This document shows positions 11,731 through 25,039 of a DNA stretch of 64,000 nt, in pieces; the stretch's first letter is position 1, and the number at the start of each line of letters is the position of its first letter. This DNA comes from Balanoglossus misakiensis (Eukaryota > Hemichordata). The notes under the pieces are model-generated. The model ran no database searches. It was not told where the DNA came from and saw only the letters and a program-made list of their open reading frames with translations. The stretch spans positions 10,788,001 to 10,852,000 of the forward strand of contig CM082591.2 of assembly GCA_040954595.2 (NCBI GenBank), given 5' to 3'. Both the position numbers and the translations under genes were made by a program.

Positions 11731-13282
11731 ATAAACGAGGCTGTGTTTGGAAGCAACCATGGAAATTTTAGAACTATCCGTCGATCTACAGAGTCTAGTG
11801 GAAAACTTTATTATGTGCATAGGTCTATCATGTGTTCTGCGCATCACAACATAATTTTGAAAACAATCGAGGCTGTGTTTGGAAGCAACCATGGAAACTT
11901 TAGAACTATCCGTCGATCTACAGAGTCTAGTGGAAAACTTTCTTATGCGCATAGGCCTATCATGTTTTCTGCGCATCACAACAGAATTCGGTAAATAAAC
12001 GAGGGTGTATTTGGAAGCAACCATGGAAACTTTAGAACTATCCGTCGATCGACAGAGTCTAGTGGAAAACTTTCTTATCCTCATAGGGCTATCATGTGTT
12101 CTGCGCATCACAACAGAATTTTGTAAACAAACGAGGCTGTGTTTGGAAGCAACCATGGAAACTTTAGAACTATCCGTCGATCTACAGAGTCTAGTGGAAA
12201 ACTTTCTTATGCGCATAGACCTATCATGTGTTCTGCGCATCACAACAGAATTTTGTAAACAAACGAGGCTGTGTTTCGAAGCAACCATGGAAACTTTAGA
12301 ACTATCCGTCGATCTACAGAGTCTAGTGGAAAACTTTCTTATGCTCGTAGGCCTATCATGTGTTCTGCGCATCACAACAGAATTTTGTAAACAAACGAGG
12401 CTGTGTTTGGAAGCAACAATGGAAACTTTAGAACTATCTGTCGATCTACAGAGTCTAGTGGAAAACTTTCTTATGCGCATAGACCTATCATGTGTTCTGC
12501 GCATCACAACAGAATTTTGTAAACAAACGAGGCTGTGTTTGGAAGCAACCATGGAAACTTTAGAACTATCCGTCGATCTACAGAGTCTAGTGGAAAACTT
12601 TCTTATGCGCATAGACCTATCATGTGTTCTGCGCATCACAACAGAATTTTGTAAACAAACGAGGCTGTGTTTGGAAGCAACCATGGAAACTTTAGAACTA
12701 TCCGTCGATCTACAGAGTCTAGTGGAAAACTTTCTTATGCTCGTAGGCCTATCATGTGTTCTGCGCATCACAACAGAATTTTGTAAACAAACGAGGCTGT
12801 GTTTGGAAGCAACAATGGAAACTTTAGAACTATCTGTCGATCTACAGAGTCTAGTGGAAAACTTTCTTATGCGCATAGACCTATCATGTGTTCTGCGCAT
12901 CACAACAGAATTTTGTAAACAAACGAGGCTGTGTTTGGAAGCAACCATGGAAACTTTAGAACTATCCGTCGATCTACAGAGTCTAGTGGAAAACTCTCTT
13001 ATGCGCATAGACCTATCATGTGTTCTGCGCATCACAACAGAATTTTGTAAACAAACGAGGCTGTGTTTGGAAGCAACCATGGAAACTTTAGAACTATCCG
13101 TCGATCTACAGAGTCTAGTGGAAAACTTTCTTATGCGCATAGACCTATCATGTGTTCTGCGCATCACAACAGAATTTTGTAAACAAACGAGGCTGTGTTT
13201 GGAAGCAACCATGGAAACTTTAGAACTATCCGTCGATCGACAGAGTCTAGTGGAAAACTTTCTTATGCGCATAGGCCTATCT
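11698..13282 (+). repeat. HOR block, 12 monomers (1585 bp)
   Basis: The first full domain B block. It has the TTTATTATGTGCATAGG head, GAAAACAATCG linker, CATGTTTTCTGCG monomer, and GTGTATTTGG monomer with CGATCGACAG and ATCCTCATAGGG. Two TATGCTCGTAGG cassettes follow, and then the CAGAATTCGG junction. Confidence 0.9.
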
Positions 13283-14735
13283 ATGTGTTCTGCGCATCAC
13301 AACAGAATTCGGTAAATAAACGAGGCTGTGTTTGGAAGCAACCATGGAAATTTTAGAACTATCCGTCGATCTACAGAGTCTAGTGGAAAACTTTATTATG
13401 TGCATAGGTCTATCATGTGTTCTGCGCATCACAACATAATTTTTAAAACAATCGAGGCTGTGTTTGGAAGCAACCATGGAAACTTTAGAACTATCCGTCG
13501 ATCTACAGAGTCTAGTGGAAAACTTTCTTATGCGCATAGGCCTATCATGTTTTCTGCGCATCACAACAGAATTCGGTAAATAAACGAGGGTGTATTTGGA
13601 AGCAACCATGGAAACTTTAGAACTATCCGTCGATCGACAGAGTCTAGTGGAAAACTTTCTTATGCGCATAGACCTATCATGTGTTCTGCGCATCACAACA
13701 GAATTTTGTAAACAAACGAGGCTGTGTTTGGAGGCAACAATGGAAACTTTAGAACTATCCGTCGATCTACAGAGTCTAGTGGAAAACTTTCTAATGCGCA
13801 TACACCTATCATGTGTTCTGCGCATCACAACAGAATTTTGTAAACAAACGAGGCTGTGTTTGGAAGCAACCATGGAAACTTTAGAACTATCCGTCGTTCT
13901 ACAGAGTCTAGAGGAAAACTTTCTTATCCTCATAGGGCTATCATGTGTTCTGCGCATCACAACAGAATTTTGTAAACAAACGAGGCTGTGTTTGGAAGCA
14001 ACCATGGAAACTTTAGAACTATCCGTCGATCTACAGAGTCTAGTGGAAAACTTTCTTATGCGCATAGACCTATCATGTGTTCTGCGCATCACAACAGAAT
14101 TTTGTAAACAAACGAGGCTGTGTTTCGAAGCAACCATGGAAACTTTAGAACTATCCGTCGATCTACAGAGTCTAGTGGAAAACTTTCTTATGCTCGTAGG
14201 CCTATCATGTGTTCTGCGCATCACAACAGAATTTTGTAAACAAACGAGGCTGTGTTTGGAAGCAACAATGGAAACTTTAGAACTATCTGTCGATCTACAG
14301 AGTCTAGTGGAAAACTTTCTTATGCGCATAGACCTATCATGTGTTCTGCGCATCACAACAGAATTTTGTAAACAAACGAGGCTGTGTTTGGAAGCAACCA
14401 TGGAAACTTTAGAACTATCCGTCGATCTACAGAGTCTAGTGGAAAACTCTCTTATGCGCATAGACCTATCATGTGTTCTGCGCATCACAACAGAATTTTG
14501 TAAACAAACGAGGCTGTGTTTGGAAGCAACCATGGAAACTTTAGAACTATCCGTCGATCTACAGAGTCTAGTGGAAAACTTTCTTATGCGCATAGACCTA
14601 TCATGTGTTCTGCGCATCACAACAGAATTTTGTAAACAAACGAGGCTGTGTTTGGAAGCAACCATGGAAACTTTAGAACTATCCGTCGATCGACAGAGTC
14701 TAGTGGAAAACTTTCTTATGCGCATAGGCCTATCT
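13283..14735 (+). repeat. HOR block, 11-mer (1453 bp)
   Basis: This is the canonical 11-mer: the 7a order of monomers (head, CATGTTTTC, GTGTATTTGG, GCATACACC, CGTTCTACAG, consensus-like, CGATCGACAG junction) with a four-monomer cassette inserted before the junction monomer. The head linker reads TTTTAAAACAATCG, a private variant shared only with the block at 17378. Confidence 0.92.
14114..14641 (+). repeat. four-monomer cassette that converts a 7-mer into an 11-mer
   Basis: This 528-bp segment holds a TTCGAAGC / TATGCTCGTAGG monomer, a CAACAATGG / CTATCTGTCG monomer, an AACTCTCTTATG monomer and a consensus-like monomer. Removing it from the 11-mer leaves the order of the 7a block (14736-15660). 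Close relatives lie in the other 11-mers, and the same four monomers also form most of the 7b blocks at 25040 and 29796. Confidence 0.85.
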
Positions 14736-15660
14736 ATGTGTTCTGCGCATCACAACAGAATTCGGTAAATAAACGAGGCTGTGTTTGGAAGCAACCATGG
14801 AAATTTTAGAACTATCCGTCGATCTACAGAGTCTAGTGGAAAACTTTATTATGTGCATAGGTCTATCATGTGTTCTGCGCATCACAACATAATTTTGAAA
14901 ACAATCGAGGCTGTGTTTGGAAGCAACCATGGAAACTTTAGAACTATCCGTCGATCTACAGAGTCTAGTGGAAAACTTTCTTATGCGCATAGGCCTATCA
15001 TGTTTTCTGCGCATCACAACAGAATTCGGTAAATAAACGAGGGTGTATTTGGAAGCAACCATGGAAACTTTAGAACTATCCGTCGATCGACAGAGTCTAG
15101 TGGAAAACTTTCTTATGCGCATAGACCTATCATGTGTTCTGCGCATCACAACAGAATTTTGTAAACAAACGAGGCTGTGTTTGGAGGCAACAATGGAAAC
15201 TTTAGAACTATCCGTCGATCTACAGAGTCTAGTGGAAAACTTTCTAATGCGCATACACCTATCATGTGTTCTGCGCATCACAACAGAATTTTGTAAACAA
15301 ACGAGGCTGTGTTTGGAAGCAACCATGGAAACTTTAGAACTATCCGTCGTTCTACAGAGTCTAGAGGAAAACTTTCTTATCCTCATAGGGCTATCATGTG
15401 TTCTGCGCATCACAACAGAATTTTGTAAACAAACGAGGCTGTGTTTGGAAGCAACCATGGAAACTTTAGAACTATCCGTCGATCTACAGAGTCTAGTGGA
15501 AAACTTTCTTATGCGCATAGACCTATCATGTGTTCTGCGCATCACAACAGAATTTTGTAAACAAACGAGGCTGTGTTTGGAAGCAACCATGGAAACTTTA
15601 GAACTATCCGTCGATCGACAGAGTCTAGTGGAAAACTTTCTTATGCGCATAGGCCTATCT
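14736..15660 (+). repeat. HOR block, 7-mer type 7a (925 bp)
   Basis: The canonical 7a block: head (TTTATTATGTGC), CATGTTTTC monomer, GTGTATTTGG / CGATCGAC monomer, GGAGGCAACAATGG / GCATACACC monomer, CGTTCTACAG / ATCCTCATAGGG monomer, consensus-like monomer, CGATCGAC junction with extra T. The same order recurs at 18831, 24115, 25965, 30721 and 41154. Confidence 0.93.
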
Positions 15661-17377
15661 ATGTGTTCTGCGAATCACAACAGAATTCGGTAAATAAACG
15701 AGGCTGTGTTTGGAAGCAACCATGGAAATTTTAGAACTATCCGTCGATCTACAGAGTCTAGAGGAAAACTTTCTTATGCGCATAGACCTATCATGTGTTC
15801 TGCGCATCACAACAGAATTTTGTAAACAAACGAGGCTGTGTTTGGAAGCAACCATGGAAACTTTAGAACTATCCGTCGATCTACAGAGTCTAGAGGAAAA
15901 CTTTCTTATGCGCATAGACCTATCATGTGTTCTGTGCATCACAACATAATTTTGAAAACAATCGAGGCTGTGTTTGGAAGCAACCATGGAAACTTTAGAA
16001 CTATCCGTCGATCTACAGAGTCTAGTGGAAAACTTTCTTATGCGCATAGACCTATCATGTGTTCTGCGCATCACAACACAATTTTGTAAACAAACGAGGC
16101 TGTGTTTGGAAGCAACCATGGAAACTTTAGAACTATCCGTCGATCTACAGAGTCTAGTGGAAAACTTTGTTATGCTCGTAGGCCTATCATGTGTTCTGCG
16201 CATCACAACAGAATTTTGAAAACAATCGAGGCTGTGTTTGGAAGCAACCATGGAAACTTTAGAACTATCCGTCGATCTACAGAGTCTAGTGGAAAACTTT
16301 CTTATGCGCATAGACCTATCATGTGTTCTGCGCATCACAACAGAATTTTGTAAACAAACGAGGCTGTGTTTCGAAGCAACCATGGAAACTTTAGAACTAT
16401 CCGTCGATCTACTGAGTCTAGTGGAAAACTTTCTTATGCTCGTAGGCCTATCATGTGTTCTGCGCATCACAACAGAATTTTGTAAACAAACGAGGCTGTG
16501 TTTGGAAGCAACAATGGAAACTTTAGAACTATCCGTCGATCTACAGAGTCTAGTGGAAAACTTTCTTATGCTCGTAGGCCTATCATGTGTTCTGCGCATC
16601 ACAACAGAATTTTGTAAACAAACGAGGCTGTGTTTGGAAGCAACAATGGAAACTTTAGAACTATCTGTCGATCTACAGAGTCTAGTGGAAAACTTTCTTA
16701 TGCGCATAGACCTATCATGTGTTCTGCGCATCACAACAGAATTTTGTAAACAAACGAGGCTGTGTTTGGAAGCAACCATGGAAACTTTAGAACTATCCGT
16801 CGATCTACAGAGTCTAGTGGAAAACTTTGTTATGCGCATAGACCTATCATGTGTTCTGCGCATCACAACAGAATTTTGTAAACAAACGAGGCTGTGTTTG
16901 GAAGCAACCATGTAAACTTTAGAACTATCCGTCGTTCTACAGAGTCTAGAGGAAAACTTTCTTATGCGCATAGACCTATCATGTGTTCTGCGCATCACAA
17001 CAGAATTTTGTAAACAAACGAGGCTGTGTTTGGAAGCAACCATGGAAACTTTAGTACTATCCGTCGATCTACAGAGTCTAGTGGAAAACTTTCTTATGCG
17101 CATAGACCTATCATGTGTTCTGCGCATCACAACAGAATTTTGTAAACAAACGAGGCTGTGTTTGGAAGCAACCATGGAAACTTTAGAACTATCCGTCGAT
17201 CTACAGAGTCTAGTGGAAAACTTTCTTATGCGCATAGACCTATCATGTGTTCTGCGCATCACAACAGAATTTTGTAAACAAACGAGGCTGTGTTTGGAAG
17301 CAACCATGGAAACTTTAGAACTATCCGTCGATCGACAGAGTCTAGTGGAAAACTTTCTTATGCGCATAGGCCTATCT
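15661..17377 (+). repeat. HOR block, 13 monomers (1717 bp)
   Basis: The block starts just after a TGCGAATCAC junction variant. It contains two TCTAGAGGAAAAC monomers, a CTGTGCATC variant near 15930, a CAACACAATT variant near 16075, TTTGTTATG monomers, and a CCATGTAAAC monomer near 16910 that ends the plus-strand frame. All but its last part is repeated 4095 bp downstream. Confidence 0.88.
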
Positions 17378-18830
17378 ATGTGTTCTGCGCATCACAACAG
17401 AATTCGGTAAATAAACGAGGCTGTGTTTGGAAGCAACCATGGAAATTTTAGAACTATCCGTCGATCTACAGAGTCTAGTGGAAAACTTTATTATGTGCAT
17501 AGGTCTATCATGTGTTCTGCGCATCACAACATAATTTTTAAAACAATCGAGGCTGTGTTTGGAAGCAACCATGGAAACTTTAGAACTATCCGTCGATCTA
17601 CAGAGTCTAGTGGAAAACTTTCTTATGCGCATAGGCCTATCATGTTTTCTGCGCATCACAACAGAATTCGGTAAATAAACGAGGGTGTATTTGGAAGCAA
17701 CCATGGAAACTTTAGAACTATCCGTCGATCGACAGAGTCTAGTGGAAAACTTTCTTATGCGCATAGACCTATCATGTGTTCTGCGCATCACAACAGAATT
17801 TTGTAAACAAACGAGGCTGTGTTTGGAGGCAACAATGGAAACTTTAGAACTATCCGTCGATCTACAGAGTCTAGTGGAAAACTTTCTAATGCGCATACAC
17901 CTATCATGTGTTCTGCGCATCACAACAGAATTTTGTAAACAAACGAGGCTGTGTTTGGAAGCAACCATGGAAACTTTAGAACTATCCGTCGTTCTACAGA
18001 GTCTAGAGGAAAACTTTCTTATCCTCATAGGGCTATCATGTGTTCTGCGCATCACAACAGAATTTTGTAAACAAACGAGGCTGTGTTTGGAAGCAACCAT
18101 GGAAACTTTAGAACTATCCGTCGATCTACAGAGTCTAGTGGAAAACTTTCTTATGCGCATAGACCTATCATGTGTTCTGCGCATCACAACAGAATTTTGT
18201 AAACAAACGAGGCTGTGTTTCGAAGCAACCATGGAAACTTTAGAACTATCCGTCGATCTACAGAGTCTAGTGGAAAACTTTCTTATGCTCGTAGGCCTAT
18301 CATGTGTTCTGCGCATCACAACAGAATTTTGTAAACAAACGAGGCTGTGTTTGGAAGCAACAATGGAAACTTTAGAACTATCTGTCGATCTACAGAGTCT
18401 AGTGGAAAACTTTCTTATGCGCATAGACCTATCATGTGTTCTGCGCATCACAACAGAATTTTGTAAACAAACGAGGCTGTGTTTGGAAGCAACCATGGAA
18501 ACTTTAGAACTATCCGTCGATCTACAGAGTCTAGTGGAAAACTCTCTTATGCGCATAGACCTATCATGTGTTCTGCGCATCACAACAGAATTTTGTAAAC
18601 AAACGAGGCTGTGTTTGGAAGCAACCATGGAAACTTTAGAACTATCCGTCGATCTACAGAGTCTAGTGGAAAACTTTCTTATGCGCATAGACCTATCATG
18701 TGTTCTGCGCATCACAACAGAATTTTGTAAACAAACGAGGCTGTGTTTGGAAGCAACCATGGAAACTTTAGAACTATCCGTCGATCGACAGAGTCTAGTG
18801 GAAAACTTTCTTATGCGCATAGGCCTATCT
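17378..18830 (+). repeat. HOR block, 11-mer (1453 bp)
   Basis: A copy of the 13283 block at an offset of 4095 bp, including the private TTTTAAAACAATCG head linker. The minus-strand and plus-strand translations of the two blocks agree residue for residue as far as I compared them. Confidence 0.92.
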
Positions 18831-19755
18831 ATGTGTTCTGCGCATCACAACAGAATTCGGTAAATAAACGAGGCTGTGTTTGGAAGCAACCATGGAAATT
18901 TTAGAACTATCCGTCGATCTACAGAGTCTAGTGGAAAACTTTATTATGTGCATAGGTCTATCATGTGTTCTGCGCATCACAACATAATTTTGAAAACAAT
19001 CGAGGCTGTGTTTGGAAGCAACCATGGAAACTTTAGAACTATCCGTCGATCTACAGAGTCTAGTGGAAAACTTTCTTATGCGCATAGGCCTATCATGTTT
19101 TCTGCGCATCACAACAGAATTCGGTAAATAAACGAGGGTGTATTTGGAAGCAACCATGGAAACTTTAGAACTATCCGTCGATCGACAGAGTCTAGTGGAA
19201 AACTTTCTTATGCGCATAGACCTATCATGTGTTCTGCGCATCACAACAGAATTTTGTAAACAAACGAGGCTGTGTTTGGAGGCAACAATGGAAACTTTAG
19301 AACTATCCGTCGATCTACAGAGTCTAGTGGAAAACTTTCTAATGCGCATACACCTATCATGTGTTCTGCGCATCACAACAGAATTTTGTAAACAAACGAG
19401 GCTGTGTTTGGAAGCAACCATGGAAACTTTAGAACTATCCGTCGTTCTACAGAGTCTAGAGGAAAACTTTCTTATCCTCATAGGGCTATCATGTGTTCTG
19501 CGCATCACAACAGAATTTTGTAAACAAACGAGGCTGTGTTTGGAAGCAACCATGGAAACTTTAGAACTATCCGTCGATCTACAGAGTCTAGTGGAAAACT
19601 TTCTTATGCGCATAGACCTATCATGTGTTCTGCGCATCACAACAGAATTTTGTAAACAAACGAGGCTGTGTTTGGAAGCAACCATGGAAACTTTAGAACT
19701 ATCCGTCGATCGACAGAGTCTAGTGGAAAACTTTCTTATGCGCATAGGCCTATCT
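18831..19755 (+). repeat. HOR block, 7-mer type 7a (925 bp)
   Basis: A copy of the 14736 block at an offset of 4095 bp. It ends in the same rare TGCGAATCAC junction variant (about 19765), which marks both blocks as products of one duplication. Confidence 0.92.
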
Positions 19756-21208
19756 ATGTGTTCTGCGAATCACAACAGAATTCGGTAAATAAACGAGGCT
19801 GTGTTTGGAAGCAACCATGGAAATTTTAGAACTATCCGTCGATCTACAGAGTCTAGAGGAAAACTTTCTTATGCGCATAGACCTATCATGTGTTCTGCGC
19901 ATCACAACAGAATTTTGTAAACAAACGAGGCTGTGTTTGGAAGCAACCATGGAAACTTTAGAACTATCCGTCGATCTACAGAGTCTAGAGGAAAACTTTC
20001 TTATGCGCATAGACCTATCATGTGTTCTGTGCATCACAACATAATTTTGAAAACAATCGAGGCTGTGTTTGGAAGCAACCATGGAAACTTTAGAACTATC
20101 CGTCGATCTACAGAGTCTAGTGGAAAACTTTCTTATGCGCATAGACCTATCATGTGTTCTGCGCATCACAACACAATTTTGTAAACAAACGAGGCTGTGT
20201 TTGGAAGCAACCATGGAAACTTTAGAACTATCCGTCGATCTACAGAGTCTAGTGGAAAACTTTGTTATGCTCGTAGGCCTATCATGTGTTCTGCGCATCA
20301 CAACAGAATTTTGAAAACAATCGAGGCTGTGTTTGGAAGCAACCATGGAAACTTTAGAACTATCCGTCGATCTACAGAGTCTAGTGGAAAACTTTCTTAT
20401 GCGCATAGACCTATCATGTGTTCTGCGCATCACAACAGAATTTTGTAAACAAACGAGGCTGTGTTTCGAAGCAACCATGGAAACTTTAGAACTATCCGTC
20501 GATCTACTGAGTCTAGTGGAAAACTTTCTTATGCTCGTAGGCCTATCATGTGTTCTGCGCATCACAACAGAATTTTGTAAACAAACGAGGCTGTGTTTGG
20601 AAGCAACAATGGAAACTTTAGAACTATCCGTCGATCTACAGAGTCTAGTGGAAAACTTTCTTATGCTCGTAGGCCTATCATGTGTTCTGCGCATCACAAC
20701 AGAATTTTGTAAACAAACGAGGCTGTGTTTGGAAGCAACAATGGAAACTTTAGAACTATCTGTCGATCTACAGAGTCTAGTGGAAAACTTTCTTATGCGC
20801 ATAGACCTATCATGTGTTCTGCGCATCACAACAGAATTTTGTAAACAAACGAGGCTGTGTTTGGAAGCAACCATGGAAACTTTAGAACTATCCGTCGATC
20901 TACAGAGTCTAGTGGAAAACTCTCTTATGCGCATAGACCTATCATGTGTTCTGCGCATCACAACAGAATTTTGTAAACAAACGAGGCTGTGTTTGGAAGC
21001 AACCATGGAAACTTTAGAACTATCCGTCGATCTACAGAGTCTAGTGGAAAACTTTCTTATGCGCATAGACCTATCATGTGTTCTGCGCATCACAACAGAA
21101 TTTTGTAAACAAACGAGGCTGTGTTTGGAAGCAACCATGGAAACTTTAGAACTATCCGTCGATCGACAGAGTCTAGTGGAAAACTTTCTTATGCGCATAG
21201 GCCTATCT
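19756..21208 (+). repeat. HOR block, 11 monomers (1453 bp)
   Basis: A copy of the first part of the 15661 block at an offset of 4095 bp, with the same CTGTGCATC and CAACACAATT variants. After about 20920 it switches to the AACTCTCTT monomer series of the ordinary 11-mer, so it is two monomers shorter than its partner. Confidence 0.9.
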
Positions 21209-22661
21209 ATGTGTTCTGCGCATCACAACAGAATTCGGTAAATAAACGAGGCTGTGTTTGGAAGCAACCATGGAAATTTTAGAACTATCCGTCGATCTAC
21301 AGAGTCTAGTGGAAAACTTTATTATGTGCATAGGTCTATCATGTGTTCTGCGCATCACAACATAATTTTGAAAACAATCGAGGCTGTGTTTGGAAGCAAC
21401 CATGGAAACTTTAGAACTATCCGTCGATCTACAGAGTCTAGTGGAAAACTTTCTTATGCGCATAGGCCTATCATGTTTTCTGCGCATCACAACAGAATTC
21501 GGTAAATAAACGAGGGTGTATTTGGAAGCAACCATGGAAACTTTAGAACTATCCGTCGATCGACAGAGTCTAGTGGAAAACTTTCTTATGCGCATAGACC
21601 TATCATGTGTTCTGCGCATCACAACAGAATTTTGTAAACAAACGAGGCTGTGTTTGGAGGCAACAATGGAAACTTTAGAACTATCCGTCGATCTACAGAG
21701 TCTAGTGGAAAACTTTCTAATGCGCATACACCTATCATGTGTTCTGCGCATCACAACAGAATTTTGTAAACAAACGAGGCTGTGTTTGGAAGCAACCATG
21801 GAAACTTTAGAACTATCCGTCGTTCTACAGAGTCTAGAGGAAAACTTTCTTATCCTCATAGGGCTATCATGTGTTCTGCGCATCACAACAGAATTTTGTA
21901 AACAAACGAGGCTGTGTTTGGAAGCAACCATGGAAACTTTAGAACTATCCGTCGATCTACAGAGTCTAGTGGAAAACTTTCTTATGCGCATAGACCTATC
22001 ATGTGTTCTGCGCATCACAACAGAATTTTGTAAACAAACGAGGCTGTGTTTCGAAGCAAATATGGAAACTTTAGAACTATCCGTCGATCTACAGAGTCTA
22101 GTGGAAAACTTTCTTATGCTCGTAGGCCTATCATGTGTTCTGCGCATCACAACAGAATTTTGTAAACAAACGAGGCTGTGTTTGGAAGCAACAATGGAAA
22201 CTTTAGAACTATCTGTCGATCTACAGAGTCTAGTGGAAAACTTTCTTATGCGCATAGACCTATCATGTGTTCTGCGCATCACAACAGAATTTTGTAAACA
22301 AACGAGGCTGTGTTTGGAAGCAACCATGGAAACTTTAGAACTATCCGTCGATCTACAGAGTCTAGTGGAAAACTCTCTTATGCGCATAGACCTATCATGT
22401 GTTCTGCGCATCACAACAGAATTTTGTAAACAAACGAGGCTGTGTTTGGAAGCAACCATGGAAACTTTAGAACTATCCGTCGATCTACAGAGTCTAGTGG
22501 AAAACTTTCTTATGCGCATAGACCTATCATGTGTTCTGCGCATCACAACAGAATTTTGTAAACAAACGAGGCTGTGTTTGGAAGCAACCATGGAAACTTT
22601 AGAACTATCCGTCGATCGACAGAGTCTAGTGGAAAACTTTCTTATGCGCATAGGCCTATCT
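21209..22661 (+). repeat. HOR block, 11-mer (1453 bp)
   Basis: A canonical 11-mer with one private variant in the cassette: TTCGAAGCAAATATGG near 22060 in place of TTCGAAGCAACCATGG. Confidence 0.92.
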
Positions 22662-24114
22662 ATGTGTTCTGCGCATCACAACAGAATTCGGTAAATAAAC
22701 GAGGCTGTGTTTGGAAGCAACCATGGAAATTTTAGAACTATCCGTCGATCTACAGAGTCTAGTGGAAAACTTTATTATGTGCATAGGTCTATCATGTGTT
22801 CTGCGCATCACAACATAATTTTGAAAACAATCGAGGCTGTGTTTGGAAGCAACCATGGAAACTTTAGAACTATCCGTCGATCTACAGAGTCTAGTGGAAA
22901 ACTTTCTTATGCGCATAGGCCTATCATGTTTTCTGCGCATCACAACAGAATTCGGTAAATAAACGAGGGTGTATTTGGAAGCAACCATGGAAACTTTAGA
23001 ACTATCCGTCGATCGACAGAGTCTAGTGGAAAACTTTCTTATGCGCATAGACCTATCATGTGTTCTGCGCATCACAACAGAATTTTGTAAACAAACGAGG
23101 CTGTGTTTGGAGGCAACAATGGAAACTTTAGAACTATCCGTCGATCTACAGAGTCTAGTGGAAAACTTTCTAATGCGCATACACCTATCATGTGTTCTAC
23201 GCATCACAACATAATTTTGTAAACAAACGAGGCTGTGTTTGGAAGCAACCATGGAAACTTTAGAACTATCCGTCGTTCTACAGAGTCTAGAGGAAAACTT
23301 TCTTATCCTCATAGGGCTATCATGTGTTCTGCGCATCACAACAGAATTTTGTAAACAAACGAGGCTGTGTTTGGAAGCAACCATGGAAACTTTAGAACTA
23401 TCCGTCGATCTACAGAGTCTAGTGGAAAACTTTCTTATGCGCATAGACCTATCATGTGTTCTGCGCATCACAACAGAATTTTGTAAACAAACGAGGCTGT
23501 GTTTGGAAGCAACCATGGAAACTTTAGAACTATCCGTCGATCTACAGAGTCTAGTGGAAAACTTTCTTATGCGCATAGACCTATCATGTGTTCTGCGCAT
23601 CACAACAGAATTTTGTAAACAAACGAGGCTGTGTTTGGAAGCAACAATGGAAACTTTAGAACTATCTGTCGATCTACAGAGTCTAGTGGAAAACTTTCTT
23701 ATGCGCATAGACCTATCATGTGTTCTGCGCATCACAACAGAATTTTGTAAACAAACGAGGCTGTGTTTGGAAGCAACCATGGAAACTTTAGAACTATCCG
23801 TCGATCTACAGAGTCTAGTGGAAAACTCTCTTATGCGCATAGACCTATCATGTGTTCTGCGCATCACAACAGAATTTTGTAAACAAACGAGGCTGTGTTT
23901 GGAAGCAACCATGGAAACTTTAGAACTATCCGTCGATCTACAGAGTCTAGTGGAAAACTTTCTTATGCGCATAGACCTATCATGTGTTCTGCGCATCACA
24001 ACAGAATTTTGTAAACAAACGAGGCTGTGTTTGGAAGCAACCATGGAAACTTTAGAACTATCCGTCGATCGACAGAGTCTAGTGGAAAACTTTCTTATGC
24101 GCATAGGCCTATCT
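22662..24114 (+). repeat. HOR block, 11-mer (1453 bp)
   Basis: An 11-mer in which the TTCGAAGC / TATGCTCG monomer of the cassette is replaced by a consensus-like monomer. The GCATACACC monomer has CTACGCATCACAACATAATT near 23197-23216, which ends the plus frame; a related form recurs in the next block. Confidence 0.9.
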
Positions 24115-25039
24115 ATGTGTTCTGCGCATCACAACAGAATTCGGTAAATAAACGAGGCTGTGTTTGGAAGCAACCATGGAAATTTTAGAACTATCCGTCG
24201 ATCTACAGAGTCTAGTGGAAAACTTTATTATGTGCATAGGTCTATCATGTGTTCTGCGCATCACAACATAATTTTGAAAACAATCGAGGCTGTGTTTGGA
24301 AGCAACCATGGAAACTTTAGAACTATCCGTCGATCTACAGAGTCTAGTGGAAAACTTTCTTATGCGCATAGGCCTATCATGTTTTCTGCGCATCACAACA
24401 GAATTCGGTAAATAAACGAGGGTGTATTTGGAAGCAACCATGGAAACTTTAGAACTATCCGTCGATCGACAGAGTCTAGTGGAAAACTTTCTTATGCGCA
24501 TAGACCTATCATGTGTTCTGCGCATCACAACAGAATTTTGTAAACAAACGAGGCTGTGTTTGGAGGCAACAATGGAAACTTTAGAACTATCCGTCGATCT
24601 ACAGAGTCTAGTGGAAAACTTTCTAATGCGCATACACCTATCATGTGTTCTACGCATCACTACATAATTTTGTAAACAAACGAGGCTGTGTTTGGAAGCA
24701 ACCATGGAAACTTTAGAACTATCCGTCGTTCTACAGAGTCTAGAGGAAAACTTTCTTATCCTCATAGGGCTATCATGTGTTCTGCGCATCACAACAGAAT
24801 TTTGTAAACAAACGAGGCTGTGTTTGGAAGCAACCATGGAAACTTTAGAACTATCCGTCGATCTACAGAGTCTAGTGGAAAACTTTCTTATGCGCATAGA
24901 CCTATCATGTGTTCTGCGCATCACAACAGAATTTTGTAAACAAACGAGGCTGTGTTTGGAAGCAACCATGGAAACTTTAGAACTATCCGTCGATCGACAG
25001 AGTCTAGTGGAAAACTTTCTTATGCGCATAGGCCTATCT
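24115..25039 (+). repeat. HOR block, 7-mer type 7a (925 bp)
   Basis: A 7a block with the CTACGCATCACTACATAATT variant near 24650-24670. It shares the CTACGC change with the preceding 11-mer, as expected if one arose from the other by loss or gain of the cassette. Confidence 0.92.

Larger units (their letters stand above)
13283..16825 (+). repeat. left copy of a 4095-bp-offset duplication
   Basis: About 3.54 kb shared with 17378-20920. Shared private variants are the TTTTAAAACAATCG linker, the TGCGAATCAC junction, CTGTGCATC and CAACACAATT. The copies part at about 16825, where this one reads AACTTTGTT and the other AACTCTCTT. Confidence 0.9.
17378..20920 (+). repeat. right copy of a 4095-bp-offset duplication
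   Basis: Partner of 13283-16825. I saw no difference within the parts compared. It spans an 11-mer, a 7-mer and most of an 11-monomer block. Confidence 0.9.
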
